A stretch of DNA of 64,000 nucleotides from JBCCJA01 sp039045975 (lineage in GTDB: Bacteria > Planctomycetota > Planctomycetia > Planctomycetales > Planctomycetaceae). The position numbers and the translations under genes are program-made. Of the stretch, positions 17,147-26,270 are shown one piece after another. Location: NCBI GenBank assembly GCA_039045975.1, contig JBCCJA010000001.1:210414-274413 (forward strand). The letters are read 5' to 3'. A model generated the notes under the pieces. That model had not been told where the DNA came from. It saw nothing but the letters and a program-made list of their open reading frames with translations, and made no database searches. Each line of letters opens with the position of its first letter. The stretch's first letter is position 1.

Positions 17147-19459
17147 ATGCGAATCCTACCTGTTTTCATCGTGGCAATCCTCTGCACAGGACTGTCCACA
17201 CCTGGCCGGACACAAGAAATCGTTGACGTGTGGCGTTACACGTTGCGTCGGCCCGCGGATGGTTGGCGGCAAGCGAACTTTGACGACGCCGATTGGAGAA
17301 AAGGGTTCGGCGGGTTCGGCGCGCGTGGCACTCCGGGCGGTCGCATTGGCACTACATGGACAACTAATAGCATTTGGCTGCGGAAGTCGTTCGCGTTGGA
17401 GTCGATTCCCGCGAAGCCGGCTTTGCTGATGCAGCATGATGAGGACGCCGAGGTCTACATCAACGGCAAGCAGGTGGCGAAGGTCATCGGGTTCGTCAGG
17501 AATTACATCGTCGTTCCGCTTGACGGCGAAAAGACCTCAGCCTTGAAAGCTGGGCACAACACAATGGCCGTTCACTGCAAGCAAACCAGTGGTGGCCAGT
17601 TCATCGATGTGCACTTGATCGACGCAGACAACGTGCCGAAGCTTCCGGAGCCGAAACACAGCACGAAGCCGTTCATTTCGGAGCTGACTACAGAATGGGG
17701 TGAAGGCGTCACCGAAGAAAACGCCTGGACCGAGTACCCGCGTCCGCGAATGAAACGTGACGACTGGACGAACTTGAACGGAAATTGGGAGTACGCCGTC
17801 ACATCGATTGATGTGACGGAATCGCCCGCCGAATGGAACGGGAAGATTCTGGTCCCCTACTGTCTCGAGTCAAAACTCGGTGGGGTTCAGCGCCTGCTCC
17901 ACGCGACCGAAGCTCTCTGGTACCGTCGGACGTTTTCGCTTGCGAAGTCATCGGGGCGAAAGTGGCTGCTAAACTTCGAGGCCGTCGATTATAGTTGCGA
18001 AGTATTCGTCAACGGGAAGTCGGTCGGAACGCACGTTGGCGGCAACGATCCGTTCTCGTTCGATATCTCTGCAGCGGTCCAACAAGGCGACAACGAACTC
18101 GTCGTCCGCGTCGAAGACGCGACCGAAGAGTTTCAACTGCGCGGTAAGCAGGTCATCAATGCGCGAGGTATCTGGTACACACAGGTATCAGGGATCTGGC
18201 AAACGGTTTGGCTGGAAGAGGTTAGCGATAAACATATCGACGATGTGAAGATCTGCACTTCTGCCGAAGCCGGTACGATCACGATAGAAACAAAGACCGA
18301 CGCGGATCATATAGTCGAAGTGCTCATCAAAGACGGCGGCAGAATCGTCGCGCGAAAACGCGGCGGCAAGAAACTCACGATCAAAGTGCCCGACGCCAAA
18401 CTGTGGACGCCGAGCAATCCGCATCTTTACGACGTGGTCGTCGCTCTGCTCGATGATAAGGAGCAGAACATCGACATGGTCCAGTCATACGCCGGCATTC
18501 GCGATGTTGGCAAAGTCAAAGATGCGGACGGACACTGGCGTTTTACTCTTAACGGCGAAATCATTTTTCATTTCGGACCGCTTGATCAGGGTTGGTGGCC
18601 GGACGGGCTGCTGACTCCGCCATCTGACGAAGCCATGCTGTTCGACATCGAATGGCTGAAGAGTGCTGGCTTCAACATGATTCGCAAGCATATCAAGGTT
18701 GAACCGCGGCGCTATTACTACCACTGTGATCGGCTAGGCATGATGGTTTGGCAGGATCATGTCAGCGGAGGCGTCGGCAACAAGGCGTGGCCAAAGTGGA
18801 CTCGGCTGAAGCCGGACCCGGTCGATGCGAAGTGGCCGGAAAAACAACACAAGCAATTCATGCTGGAACTCGACCGCATGATTACGTCGCTAGAGAGTCA
18901 CCCGTCGGTTGTGAGTTGGGTGCCGTTTAATGAACGCTGGGGCCAGCACATGACGATGGAAGTCGGCAGGTGGACAGTTGAGCGTGATCCGTCACGCTTG
19001 GTCAATGTCGCAAGCGGTGGAAACTTTTGGCCAGTCGGTGATGTCGTCGATGCGCATAAGTATCCGCATCCGGAGTTTCCCTTCGAGGATGGAGCGGACG
19101 GGCGTTTTGACGACTACATTAAAGTCATGGGCGAATTCGGTGGCCACGGTTACCCAGTGAAAGGACATCTCTGGGACATGAACCGACGCAACTGGGGCTA
19201 TGGCGGATTGCCTCAGAGCGAAGCCGAATACGAAGAACGCTACGCGACGTCACTGAAAATGCTCAACGACCTGCGCGGCCAGGGCATTGCAGCAGGCGTC
19301 TACACCCAAACGACCGACGTCGAAGGAGAGATCAATGGCTTAATGACTTACGATCGAAAGGTCATCAAAATCCCGGCGAAAGATTTGGCAGATATGCATA
19401 AGGTTCTCTTCACCAAAACTCCAAAGAAAGTAGCCAAGGCCGACCAGTTCAATAAATAA
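17147..19459 (+). CDS. secreted GH2-family glycoside hydrolase
   Basis: This protein of 770 residues has a signal peptide ending near TPGRTQE. A first beta-domain with DWRKGFGGFG and DAEVYINGKQVA precedes a second sugar-binding domain (WEYAVTSIDV and WYRRTFSL), so there is an extra N-terminal carbohydrate-binding-like module of about 170 residues before the normal GH2 architecture. In the barrel the acid/base is Glu596 in FNERWG and the likely nucleophile is Glu663 in MGEFGG. WLKSAGFNMIRKHIK and CDRLGMMVWQD are family motifs. Similar proteins are widespread in planctomycetes and Bacteroidetes, often annotated as beta-galactosidase or beta-glucuronidase. The ATG at 17147 follows the last bases of an IS3 scrap by 100 bp. 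Composition is intermediate between the preceding gene and the window average. Confidence 0.88.
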   Translation: MRILPVFIVAILCTGLSTPGRTQEIVDVWRYTLRRPADGWRQANFDDADWRKGFGGFGARGTPGGRIGTTWTTNSIWLRKSFALESIPAKPALLMQHDEDAEVYINGKQVAKVIGFVRNYIVVPLDGEKTSALKAGHNTMAVHCKQTSGGQFIDVHLIDADNVPKLPEPKHSTKPFISELTTEWGEGVTEENAWTEYPRPRMKRDDWTNLNGNWEYAVTSIDVTESPAEWNGKILVPYCLESKLGGVQRLLHATEALWYRRTFSLAKSSGRKWLLNFEAVDYSCEVFVNGKSVGTHVGGNDPFSFDISAAVQQGDNELVVRVEDATEEFQLRGKQVINARGIWYTQVSGIWQTVWLEEVSDKHIDDVKICTSAEAGTITIETKTDADHIVEVLIKDGGRIVARKRGGKKLTIKVPDAKLWTPSNPHLYDVVVALLDDKEQNIDMVQSYAGIRDVGKVKDADGHWRFTLNGEIIFHFGPLDQGWWPDGLLTPPSDEAMLFDIEWLKSAGFNMIRKHIKVEPRRYYYHCDRLGMMVWQDHVSGGVGNKAWPKWTRLKPDPVDAKWPEKQHKQFMLELDRMITSLESHPSVVSWVPFNERWGQHMTMEVGRWTVERDPSRLVNVASGGNFWPVGDVVDAHKYPHPEFPFEDGADGRFDDYIKVMGEFGGHGYPVKGHLWDMNRRNWGYGGLPQSEAEYEERYATSLKMLNDLRGQGIAAGVYTQTTDVEGEINGLMTYDRKVIKIPAKDLADMHKVLFTKTPKKVAKADQFNK

Positions 19460-19534
19460 GCCTTTATTGAAGTCCGCACCGATCGTAAACCCGGTCCGGT
19501 AATGAAACCAGAGGTCACTCGCGTGGGAATGAAG
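19460..19534. other. short gap after GH2 gene
   Basis: No gene is visible. It separates the last carbohydrate gene from the first of several broken mobile-element pieces. Confidence 0.4.
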
Positions 19535-19612
19535 TTATATGATTGACGTGCCCAGCTCGTGCTGACGCAAAGCGAATTCGATCTGCTCGTCGGTGTAACG
19601 CTTCCTAGGCAT
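19535..19612 (-). pseudogene. fragment of IS3-family transposase OrfA (N-terminus)
   Basis: On the minus strand a 25-codon frame starts MPRKRYTDEQIEFALRQHEL and stops five residues later. This is the start of an IS3-type OrfA, which normally reads MxRKRYTxEQIxxxLRQ and continues into a helix-turn-helix. Everything after the first helix is lost. It differs in sequence from the other IS3 scrap at 16939-17046, so the two come from different IS3 copies. Confidence 0.7.
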
Positions 19613-20077
19613 CGGTCCTGCCCCTTTCCCGAAGGCGAAATGCGATCAAAAACTCGCACACGCGGTGGGTCAAGAAACGGGGGGAAGATCACTACCTCAG
19701 GCGACAACCGAGCCATACGGAAAGTCTTATCAGATCAATTCGGAGGAAAAGTCCGATAACGGGGGTCGTGGGACAAGCCGCATGCGACAGAATCGTCGCC
19801 CAGACCGAATAAAAACGGGCACTTGCGAGGTTCGCAAGTGCCCGGAAGAGATGGAGGCGGGGGGTTTGCGTATGGAGGTTCTTTCACGCCCAGGACCAGA
19901 TGCCGCAAGCGATTACCTCACAGAAACTTAAGGATATCACAAGCCAGTCTGCCCGCTCGACAGGTCGCCTCAATCGGACCATGGATGCGGCTGATCTGAT
20001 TACGAACACGCCGCGTCCCTGGCACGCGTATGAGCGACTCGCTGTATTTCGGGCTCACCCTGCCCAGCCCATCCACC
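19613..20077. other. noncoding stretch with one strong hairpin
   Basis: No intact gene is seen on either strand. The only clear structure is the minus-strand terminator at 19811-19844. The rest looks like decayed sequence between an IS3 scrap and a broken transporter gene. Confidence 0.45.
19811..19844 (-). terminator. intrinsic terminator on the minus strand
   Basis: A perfect 13-bp inverted repeat, CGGGCACTTGCGA and its complement, spans 19816-19844 with a three-base loop. Read on the minus strand it is followed by five T and then ATT (19808-19815), a classical rho-independent terminator. It lies downstream of the broken AI-2E/PerM gene, which is also on the minus strand, and was probably its terminator. 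Confidence 0.8.
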
Positions 20078-20481
20078 GTGGCAGCACGACCTCGCCGAGG
20101 ATCACTTTGAGGCATCCGGCGGCGGGTAACGCGAGCAGCATTCCGTAAACGCTGCCCAGGAGGCCGCCGGCGAACAGGGCGATCAGGACCGTCACGCTCG
20201 AGATCTCCATCGACTTCGACTGCACCAAGGTGTGATCACATAGTTCTCGACGAACTGCACGCCGTGAAAAACGAGGCTCGGCCAGAGCAACACCGCGGCC
20301 CAGTCGATAGCGCCTCCGCGTTTACCGCCTCCGCGTATGTCACGAACACGGCGACCGGCCAAAAGAGATATGACAGCAGCGGTGCCGCCCCGAGGACGCC
20401 ACCGGCGAGGCCGAGCGGTAATGCGTAGGGCACGCTCACGACCGCCCAGCCGAGCGAGAGTGTGACGCAGAGGAAGACCAT
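20078..20481 (-). pseudogene. frameshifted AI-2E family (PerM/UPF0118) transporter remnant
   Basis: Three minus-strand frames together read as the C-terminal half of an AI-2E/PerM-type membrane permease. The first has GWAVVSVPYALPLGLAGGV, the second WPSLVFHGVQFVENYVITP, and the third QSKSMEISSVTVLIALFAGG followed by YGMLLALPAAGCLKVIL and EVVLPRW. The order is right for the family, but at least two frameshifts separate the pieces and the N-terminal half is absent. It is therefore a decayed gene. A terminator lies about 230 bp downstream. Confidence 0.75.
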
Positions 20482-20562
20482 CGCGAGGAGTAGGCCCCGG
20501 ATTTAGCCGCCGACGACCCGGTCCATCTTCCCGAGGACGTCGGTCGCTTTGTCCTGACGTAG

Positions 20563-20982
20563 GTCCCGCCGGAGACTGACCTTAAGAAGTTGGCGGAGAT
20601 CGCCAGCTCGCGGTGGGCGGTCGAGGAATGCTTCGAGCAGGCGAAGCAGGAGACGGGGCTCGACGAGTACGAGGTCCGCAGCTGGGGCGGCTGGCATCGT
20701 CACGTGACGCTGTCGATTTTGGCGCACGCGACGCTGGCGGTGATCCGGGCAGCGGCGCGGGCGGTGGAAAAAAGGGGGAAAGCGGGGACGGCGGAGGGGA
20801 CGCGTCGGGCCTGATACCGTGAACGGTGCCGGAGTGTGCGTTGCGCGATCGCGCGGCTGATCTTTCGCCGCCCGGTCCTGCCGGCGTCGGTCGTGTCGTG
20901 GTCCCGCTGGCGTCGGCGCCACCAGTTCGTGGTGATGCGGTGCCACTACCAGAAGCAGGGCCACGACACGCCGGAAGAGTAA
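20563..20982 (+). pseudogene. C-terminal fragment of an IS701-like DDE transposase
   Basis: From 20563 a frame reads ETDLKKLAEIASSRWAVEE, then FEQAKQETGLDEYEVRSW, then GWHRHVTLSILAHATLAVI. This is the conserved C-terminal part of IS701/IS4-like transposases around the last catalytic Glu. After a stop at 20815-20817 the similarity continues in another frame with RLIFRRPVLPASVVSWSRWR and HQFVVMRCHYQ. The N-terminal two thirds are missing. A stop codon also precedes the fragment at 20560-20562. Confidence 0.72.
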
Positions 20983-21059
20983 GTGCAACTGTACTACTAC
21001 AGCATTTCCATTTGATCTATGGCACGCGTCCGGGCTCGCGGCGTTTGATTTTGCGAGCC

Positions 21060-21282
21060 GCACGGCTTCCATCGCGGCACAGATCAGCACGAAGTGCTGT
21101 AGGGGCGACGTCGGGCCGTGCCTGTTCCGCCGCGTGCATCTGTTTTTATGAGACAGGCCCATCCGCCTCAGTTCCAACCACAACATCGAGACCGAACACG
21201 CCAGACCGAGTTCAGCTTTCATCCGCTCCAACGTGAGGCCCGGCTCGGCGGCGATCACCCGCTCCCTGAATCGATCAAAACC
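21060..21282 (-). pseudogene. internal fragment of an IS630-like transposase
   Basis: On the minus strand one frame reads ERVIAAEPGLTLERMKAELG, then CSVSMLWLELRRMGLSHKN. After a frameshift another reads KQMHAAEQARPDVAPTALR. This is the linker between the helix-turn-helix and the DDE domain of IS630-family transposases, where a KKxLHAAEQDRPDV run is usual. The beginning, the DDE domain and the inverted repeats are not visible. Confidence 0.65.
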
Positions 21283-21627
21283 TTTGCATCCCATGCCCTC
21301 TCGGCGTGGACTCCTTTCTCCACACTGGTCTACACACTCCAAGCGAGATGCGTCATCGCTGTTTCGGAGATGCTCTGGACCTATTCGGCCGGCGCGTTCC
21401 GCGTCTCGCGGACGATCGACGACGGCATACTGACATGACTTAATCAAATCTTCGCAAACCGTCAATCGGAGCACAGAAGTAACGAATGAATCATATGAGT
21501 CCGCCGGACGGCCGCGAATAAACGGACGACATCCTATTTAGTACGGACGACGTCCGGAGGGCAGCAACAGTTCACAAGATATATCAGGGATATATGCGGC
21601 TCGCGGACTTCAGTTTGGCAAAGAACA
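21283..21627. other. gap between the transposase fragments and jetD
   Basis: No gene is recognised. An open minus-strand frame covers part of it, but its translation outside the IS630 fragment has no family character. The last 150 bases are A+T-richer and lie downstream of the Wadjet operon. Confidence 0.4.
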
Positions 21628-22827
21628 TCACGTTCGCCGAGACCACGAATCAACTGGAGATATTAAACCGACAGACGAAACGAGCGTCGCATTGACGTGA
21701 TTCAGCGGAAGTCGCTCCTGTTCGAGCCGGATACCGTCACGAAAGCACGATTCGGCCGCTGAACTTTCCGGGATCGACAAGAGCGGGAGTTCGATCGATT
21801 GTGACTCGCTTGGCGTCCACCCCTCCGCGTACGAGCCGCGATAATCGTCGAGCGTCGCGACGTCCATCAGCACGCTTCTGATGGCGGGGAAATCACGACG
21901 TAAGCGGTTGAGAATCTGAAAACCCGGGACATCGAGGTCCCCCCAATAGAGGAGAGGGCGTTCGGCCAGCCACGGCAAATCTCTTAATATGACGGCGGCG
22001 TTGCCCATCGCTCCCAGCGCGATCGTGTCGGGCAGGGACGGCAGGGTCAGCAACGGAATCTGGTTCTCGACGATCAGCACCCGACAGAGCGGCGGTGTCC
22101 ACGAGGCCAGTTCGGTCAGCGGGAGGCCGAAATCGGTGAACGGCAGACCCGCTCGTCGCCTCACTTCGTCGCAAAGCACTCGCACCCGAACAAGCGGATC
22201 TGCCGTTTTGAGATAAAACCTCCTGTTAAAAACGGTCTCGTCGTGTCGAACGGCTTCGGGGGGAAGGACTTCATCGAGCCACCTCCGCAACAGGGGGCGA
22301 TTGGACTCGATGAATTTCGTGTCGGCTTCGACGGGGATCTCCCTCGCATAGCAGTCGGGGCGGGGGTGGCGGCGGAAAAAATCGGCGACCGCGATCAACC
22401 GGCGGATCTCCGTGACCGGGCGGCACAGTTGCTTCCAGTTGTTCGAACGACTCAACCAGCTCTCCAACTCGGGCAGCTCACGGCGGACGAGTTCGACACC
22501 GACGACGAGCCCGTCGAACTCGTCATTTTTGCCGATCAATCGCAAAAGATCGTCGTCCGTCGGCAGAGTGATGCGATCCGGGAACTCGTTGTCACCGTAT
22601 TTCGGAGAGTTTCGTCTCATCCAATCGACGTTGTAGCCGTACCCGAGCACTTCGGCGGAGCCGTTGCGAAGGTTCCTGCACGCCGCCGCCGTATCGGCGA
22701 TATCGTCCGGGAGATCGCGATTGAAACGGACGACGTACGGAAAGAACGACTCGCCCCGCAGCCAAGACTTGACGAACTTCGGGTACAGTTTTTCAGCTTT
22801 CCGGCGGATCTCGTCGGGCGTGATCAT
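21628..22827 (-). CDS. jetD: Wadjet system protein JetD (DUF3322 + DUF2220, Toprim-like nuclease subunit)
   Basis: JetD is the DNA-cleaving subunit of Wadjet, an SMC-type complex that extrudes and cuts circular plasmid DNA. This 399-residue protein begins MITPDEIRRKAEKLYPKFVKSW, as DUF3322 proteins do, and its second half has VLIVENQIPLLTLPSLPDTI, AMGNAAVIL and LLYWGDLDVPGFQILNRLR. The Glu in VENQ and the acidic pair in GDLD are the positions expected for the Toprim-like metal site. Its ATG overlaps the jetC stop in an ATGA of four bases, so translation is coupled. It is the last gene of the operon. Beyond it lie transposase remnants. Confidence 0.92.
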   Translation of the reverse strand: MITPDEIRRKAEKLYPKFVKSWLRGESFFPYVVRFNRDLPDDIADTAAACRNLRNGSAEVLGYGYNVDWMRRNSPKYGDNEFPDRITLPTDDDLLRLIGKNDEFDGLVVGVELVRRELPELESWLSRSNNWKQLCRPVTEIRRLIAVADFFRRHPRPDCYAREIPVEADTKFIESNRPLLRRWLDEVLPPEAVRHDETVFNRRFYLKTADPLVRVRVLCDEVRRRAGLPFTDFGLPLTELASWTPPLCRVLIVENQIPLLTLPSLPDTIALGAMGNAAVILRDLPWLAERPLLYWGDLDVPGFQILNRLRRDFPAIRSVLMDVATLDDYRGSYAEGWTPSESQSIELPLLSIPESSAAESCFRDGIRLEQERLPLNHVNATLVSSVGLISPVDSWSRRT

Positions 22828-25800
22828 CGCGGTGGCCCGGCCGGCGGATCGGAACCTAACTCTTCAAACTGTCTCGCCGTTATTTCAAGGACTTCCGAAT
22901 GCGCGTCGTCACCTTTCTGAACGATAAGGTAGCTGCCGACGTAAGGCTCGCAGACGCACGCCTTAGCGTCGAGCGGGGCCACGATCAGTAGTTGCAGGCC
23001 GAATTTTTGAAACAGGTCGAGGGCGTATCGCGCGTGCTGGTCGTCGACCTTCGAAAACATCTCGTCGACCATCACGAAGCGGAAGCGATCGGTTTCGGGG
23101 CCTGTCCGGTGTTCCTCATCGAGACAGAGGTCGTACTGATACGCGATCGCCGCGACGAGGATCGTGAATGCCAGTTTGGCCTTCTCGCCGCCCGACTGGC
23201 CGGTGCTGTCGTCGTAGCTGGAGACCCGCTCGAGAGTGTGTCGGTCCGTGACGTTAGCGACGAAGTTGAACCACTGCCGCACGTCGACGACCCGTTCGCG
23301 CCAGCGACGTTCGTTCTCGTCGCCGAGGCGATCGACCAGCTTACGGATGCGGTCGTAGCGAAACTCGTTCGATTCCGCGTCGTCGCGCTCGGTATCGCCG
23401 ATGCAGTCTCGCAGTTGTTTTCGGAATTCGACGATCTCGGCGTTGCTCGTTTCCCGGGCTTCGATTTGAATGAAAGTTCCGGGGCGGAAATCGACCGTTT
23501 TAAGCGATTCGTTTAAGACCTCGATACGGCTCGCGATCGAATGCCGCTCGTAGTCGAGTTGACCACGGAACAGGCCGATGTCGCCGATAACTTTCTCATT
23601 GAGACTGACTTTGAACCGATCTGTGTGACGGGGCAGGTCTTCGTGACGGATCCGTTCTTCCAGGGCCAGAAAGCTCGGCAGTGATGCGACCGTGGCGTCG
23701 AGATCGGACATGGGGAAAGACGACAGGAATTTCGCCATCGCGCCGAGGACTTTTTCGCGGTCCCGGTCACACTCTTGCCGGACCGACTCCGTCTCAGCCT
23801 CGAACGTCCGCATGAAAGCCTCACGCCGCATGTGGATCGTGTCGACGCCGAGCGGGTCGCTGCTCAGCTCATCGGCGATCTCACTGACGAAGCCCTGAAC
23901 TTCGTTATAATTATCGCACTGTTCGATGCGTACGCATTCGGCCCTGGCGTTGGTAAGGAGTCGCTCGGTCTGCTTGATATCATTCTCGGCATCCCGCCCG
24001 TCGCGGATCGCCTGTGTGCGTTCTTCGTCGACTTTCTGTCGCTCCTGTCGTCTTTTGCCGAGTCTTCGTTTCAGCTCCTGCGTGACGTCGCTGTTTTCTT
24101 CTATTTGCCTTTTTTCTTCCGTGTATTCACGGTGTTTGGCTTCGTGTCGTAGAAAATCGATTTCATCGAACGTGCGGATTTCTCCCGCTTGGGCGACGGC
24201 CAGCCGCCGTTGTTCGAGCCGATCGATCGCCGCTCGTGCGGTGTCGCGTGCCGTGAAGGCGGCGTCACGCCGGTCACGCAGTCCCGAGACGACTTCGGCG
24301 AGTCGTTCACGCTTGGCCGTGTTGTCCCAACCGAGGACGTAATTGCGATGATCGAAGGCCCGTTCGGTATCGTCTTTTTGGTGCTTGGAGCGGCCCGACC
24401 GTGTGTGGCGATTCTTCGTGATCGCGTTGCCGGGGGCTTGCTGAAACTCTTCGAGCGTCTCGCAACAGCGATGGTCGAAACGCCGACGGATCTCGGCTTC
24501 GACCCACCCCTTGAGGGCGTGCCCCGGCTTGAACTTCAGCTTATGAATCAGCTCCGAAGGGTGTGCAGACCCGGAATTCGGTCGCGAGGCTTCGTCGATC
24601 CGCAAATAAACGAGCCTACGCCCGCGGCCTTCGGCGTGAAGTCGCGTGCGTTCGATGTATTCGCAGACGATCCGATAACGACGGTCCGGCACTAATAGGC
24701 TGAGCGCGAAACCGTGCAGCAGGTTCTCGATCGAGGACTCCCAGTCGCGGGAGCGGTCATCGACGGCGATCAGTTCCCCGGCGAACGGAAACTCCGCGGC
24801 CGGTAAACCGATCGCGTCGCACAGACCGGCCCGCACGTCGACGGCCCAAGCCGGTATGTTCTCACGGCGACCGAGCAGCGACCGCCGTTCGCGTTCCGCC
24901 GATTCCAACTCGCTCGCGAGCGTATCGACGCGTTGGGCGGCATCGAGGAGTTCATTCTCTCGCACTTCGCGTTCCGTAATCACTTCGGCCGCGACCGACC
25001 GGAGCCGTTCCGTGAGTCGAGCGAAATCAAGCTCGCTGTCGAACGGGCCTTCGACCCCGGCGCTCCGTAGATGGCCGGCGAGTCGTTCGCGCTGCCGCCG
25101 CTTGCCGTCCGCCGCGTCGCGCTGGTTTCGGATCAACCCGTTCAGTTCGATGAGCCGTTCGCCTCCGGCCGACTCGATCTCACGCTTGAGCGAGGCGATC
25201 TCGTCGTCCAGTTCTCGTCCGCGAGATTTCAAAACGGCGGTAGCTGTTTGCAGTCTCTCTAATCGCTCGTGACTGGCGACCAATTTAGGCTCGAACAGTC
25301 GCACCGCCTCGCGGGCGAAGTGATACTCGGCGGCGTCACGCCGGCCGGCCGTCTTGGCGAGTTCGGCCTCACGTTCCTGATAAGCTTTCCCGAACTTCGC
25401 GACAGGCTCGAGTTTCTCGGCCTGCTCGGTGGCCCGTACGAGGATCGCGTGTGCGTCGGTCAGTTCCGCGAAATGCTTCAACAGCGTGTCGACCCGCCCG
25501 GACCAGTCGCCGCTTTCGAGCATGTGCTTCCGGACAAAATCGTTGAGTCGCTCGATATCCTTGACCGCCACCGTCTGGTTGAATATTTCGCCCGCTTTGC
25601 CGCGGACGCCGGTCGCCTCGGAAAACCATCCTTCGTACTCACTAAAGACGCGAGTCGCCCGAAAGTCGCGACGCTTGAGCGTGCGGAGCAACTCACCCGG
25701 CTGCCCGAGTCGCGACAAATGCTCCTGAATCGATTTCAAGCCGTCTGCGAAACAGTAAACCTTCTCGACGACTTCGTCGGCCGATTTAAGATACATGATC

Positions 25801-26270
25801 TGAGCGAGGGTGAACGCGTTGCCCGTCGCGGCGTTGGCGAACGTGGCGAGCAACACGCTCATTTGCGTCGACTTCGGGCGGAGAAACTGTGTTCTGATGC
25901 GGTCCCCGTCGCCTTCAGCATTTCTGTCGTAGGCGCCTTGGAGGTACGTCCGCTCGTCGCGCTCGCGTTTCTTCCCGCCGGAGGCCACGTTGAAATTGCG
26001 GATCCCGGGCCGTACCAGCAACGCCAGCAACGCATCGACGAGCGTCGACTTCCCGTGGCCGTTCTTCCCGATCAGAAGCGCCGACCGGCCCTGCGGGTGG
26101 GCCGTGTGGATCCGGCCGTCGGTACTGTCGAACGTCCCCCAATTACAAACCTGCAACTCTCGCAGTCGAAACCCCGCCCCGACGGGGATTTCATCGGGCG
26201 AGCCCGATCCGAACTCGGCCGACGTCTCGCCCGATTCCTCTCGCGCCTCGAAAGCGAATAAGTCAGACAT
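22824..26270 (-). CDS. jetC: Wadjet system protein JetC (SMC-like ATPase)
   Basis: JetC is the SMC/MukB-like motor of Wadjet. The frame is open from 26303, but the ATG at 26270 has GGAG six bases upstream and gives 1148 residues, the family's usual size. The N-terminus has LRELQVCNWGTFDS and Walker A LLIGKNGHGKSTLVDA at residues about 66-80. A long coiled coil rich in Glu, Arg and Leu follows, interrupted by a hinge-like region around residues 480-640. The C-terminal head has the signature STGQSGGEKAKLAF near residue 1020 and Walker B FRFVMVDEMFSKVDD near 1063. It overlaps jetB by 8 bp and jetD by 4 bp. All ATPase motifs look intact. Confidence 0.93.
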   Translation of the reverse strand: MSDLFAFEAREESGETSAEFGSGSPDEIPVGAGFRLRELQVCNWGTFDSTDGRIHTAHPQGRSALLIGKNGHGKSTLVDALLALLVRPGIRNFNVASGGKKRERDERTYLQGAYDRNAEGDGDRIRTQFLRPKSTQMSVLLATFANAATGNAFTLAQIMYLKSADEVVEKVYCFADGLKSIQEHLSRLGQPGELLRTLKRRDFRATRVFSEYEGWFSEATGVRGKAGEIFNQTVAVKDIERLNDFVRKHMLESGDWSGRVDTLLKHFAELTDAHAILVRATEQAEKLEPVAKFGKAYQEREAELAKTAGRRDAAEYHFAREAVRLFEPKLVASHERLERLQTATAVLKSRGRELDDEIASLKREIESAGGERLIELNGLIRNQRDAADGKRRQRERLAGHLRSAGVEGPFDSELDFARLTERLRSVAAEVITEREVRENELLDAAQRVDTLASELESAERERRSLLGRRENIPAWAVDVRAGLCDAIGLPAAEFPFAGELIAVDDRSRDWESSIENLLHGFALSLLVPDRRYRIVCEYIERTRLHAEGRGRRLVYLRIDEASRPNSGSAHPSELIHKLKFKPGHALKGWVEAEIRRRFDHRCCETLEEFQQAPGNAITKNRHTRSGRSKHQKDDTERAFDHRNYVLGWDNTAKRERLAEVVSGLRDRRDAAFTARDTARAAIDRLEQRRLAVAQAGEIRTFDEIDFLRHEAKHREYTEEKRQIEENSDVTQELKRRLGKRRQERQKVDEERTQAIRDGRDAENDIKQTERLLTNARAECVRIEQCDNYNEVQGFVSEIADELSSDPLGVDTIHMRREAFMRTFEAETESVRQECDRDREKVLGAMAKFLSSFPMSDLDATVASLPSFLALEERIRHEDLPRHTDRFKVSLNEKVIGDIGLFRGQLDYERHSIASRIEVLNESLKTVDFRPGTFIQIEARETSNAEIVEFRKQLRDCIGDTERDDAESNEFRYDRIRKLVDRLGDENERRWRERVVDVRQWFNFVANVTDRHTLERVSSYDDSTGQSGGEKAKLAFTILVAAIAYQYDLCLDEEHRTGPETDRFRFVMVDEMFSKVDDQHARYALDLFQKFGLQLLIVAPLDAKACVCEPYVGSYLIVQKGDDAHSEVLEITARQFEELGSDPPAGPPR

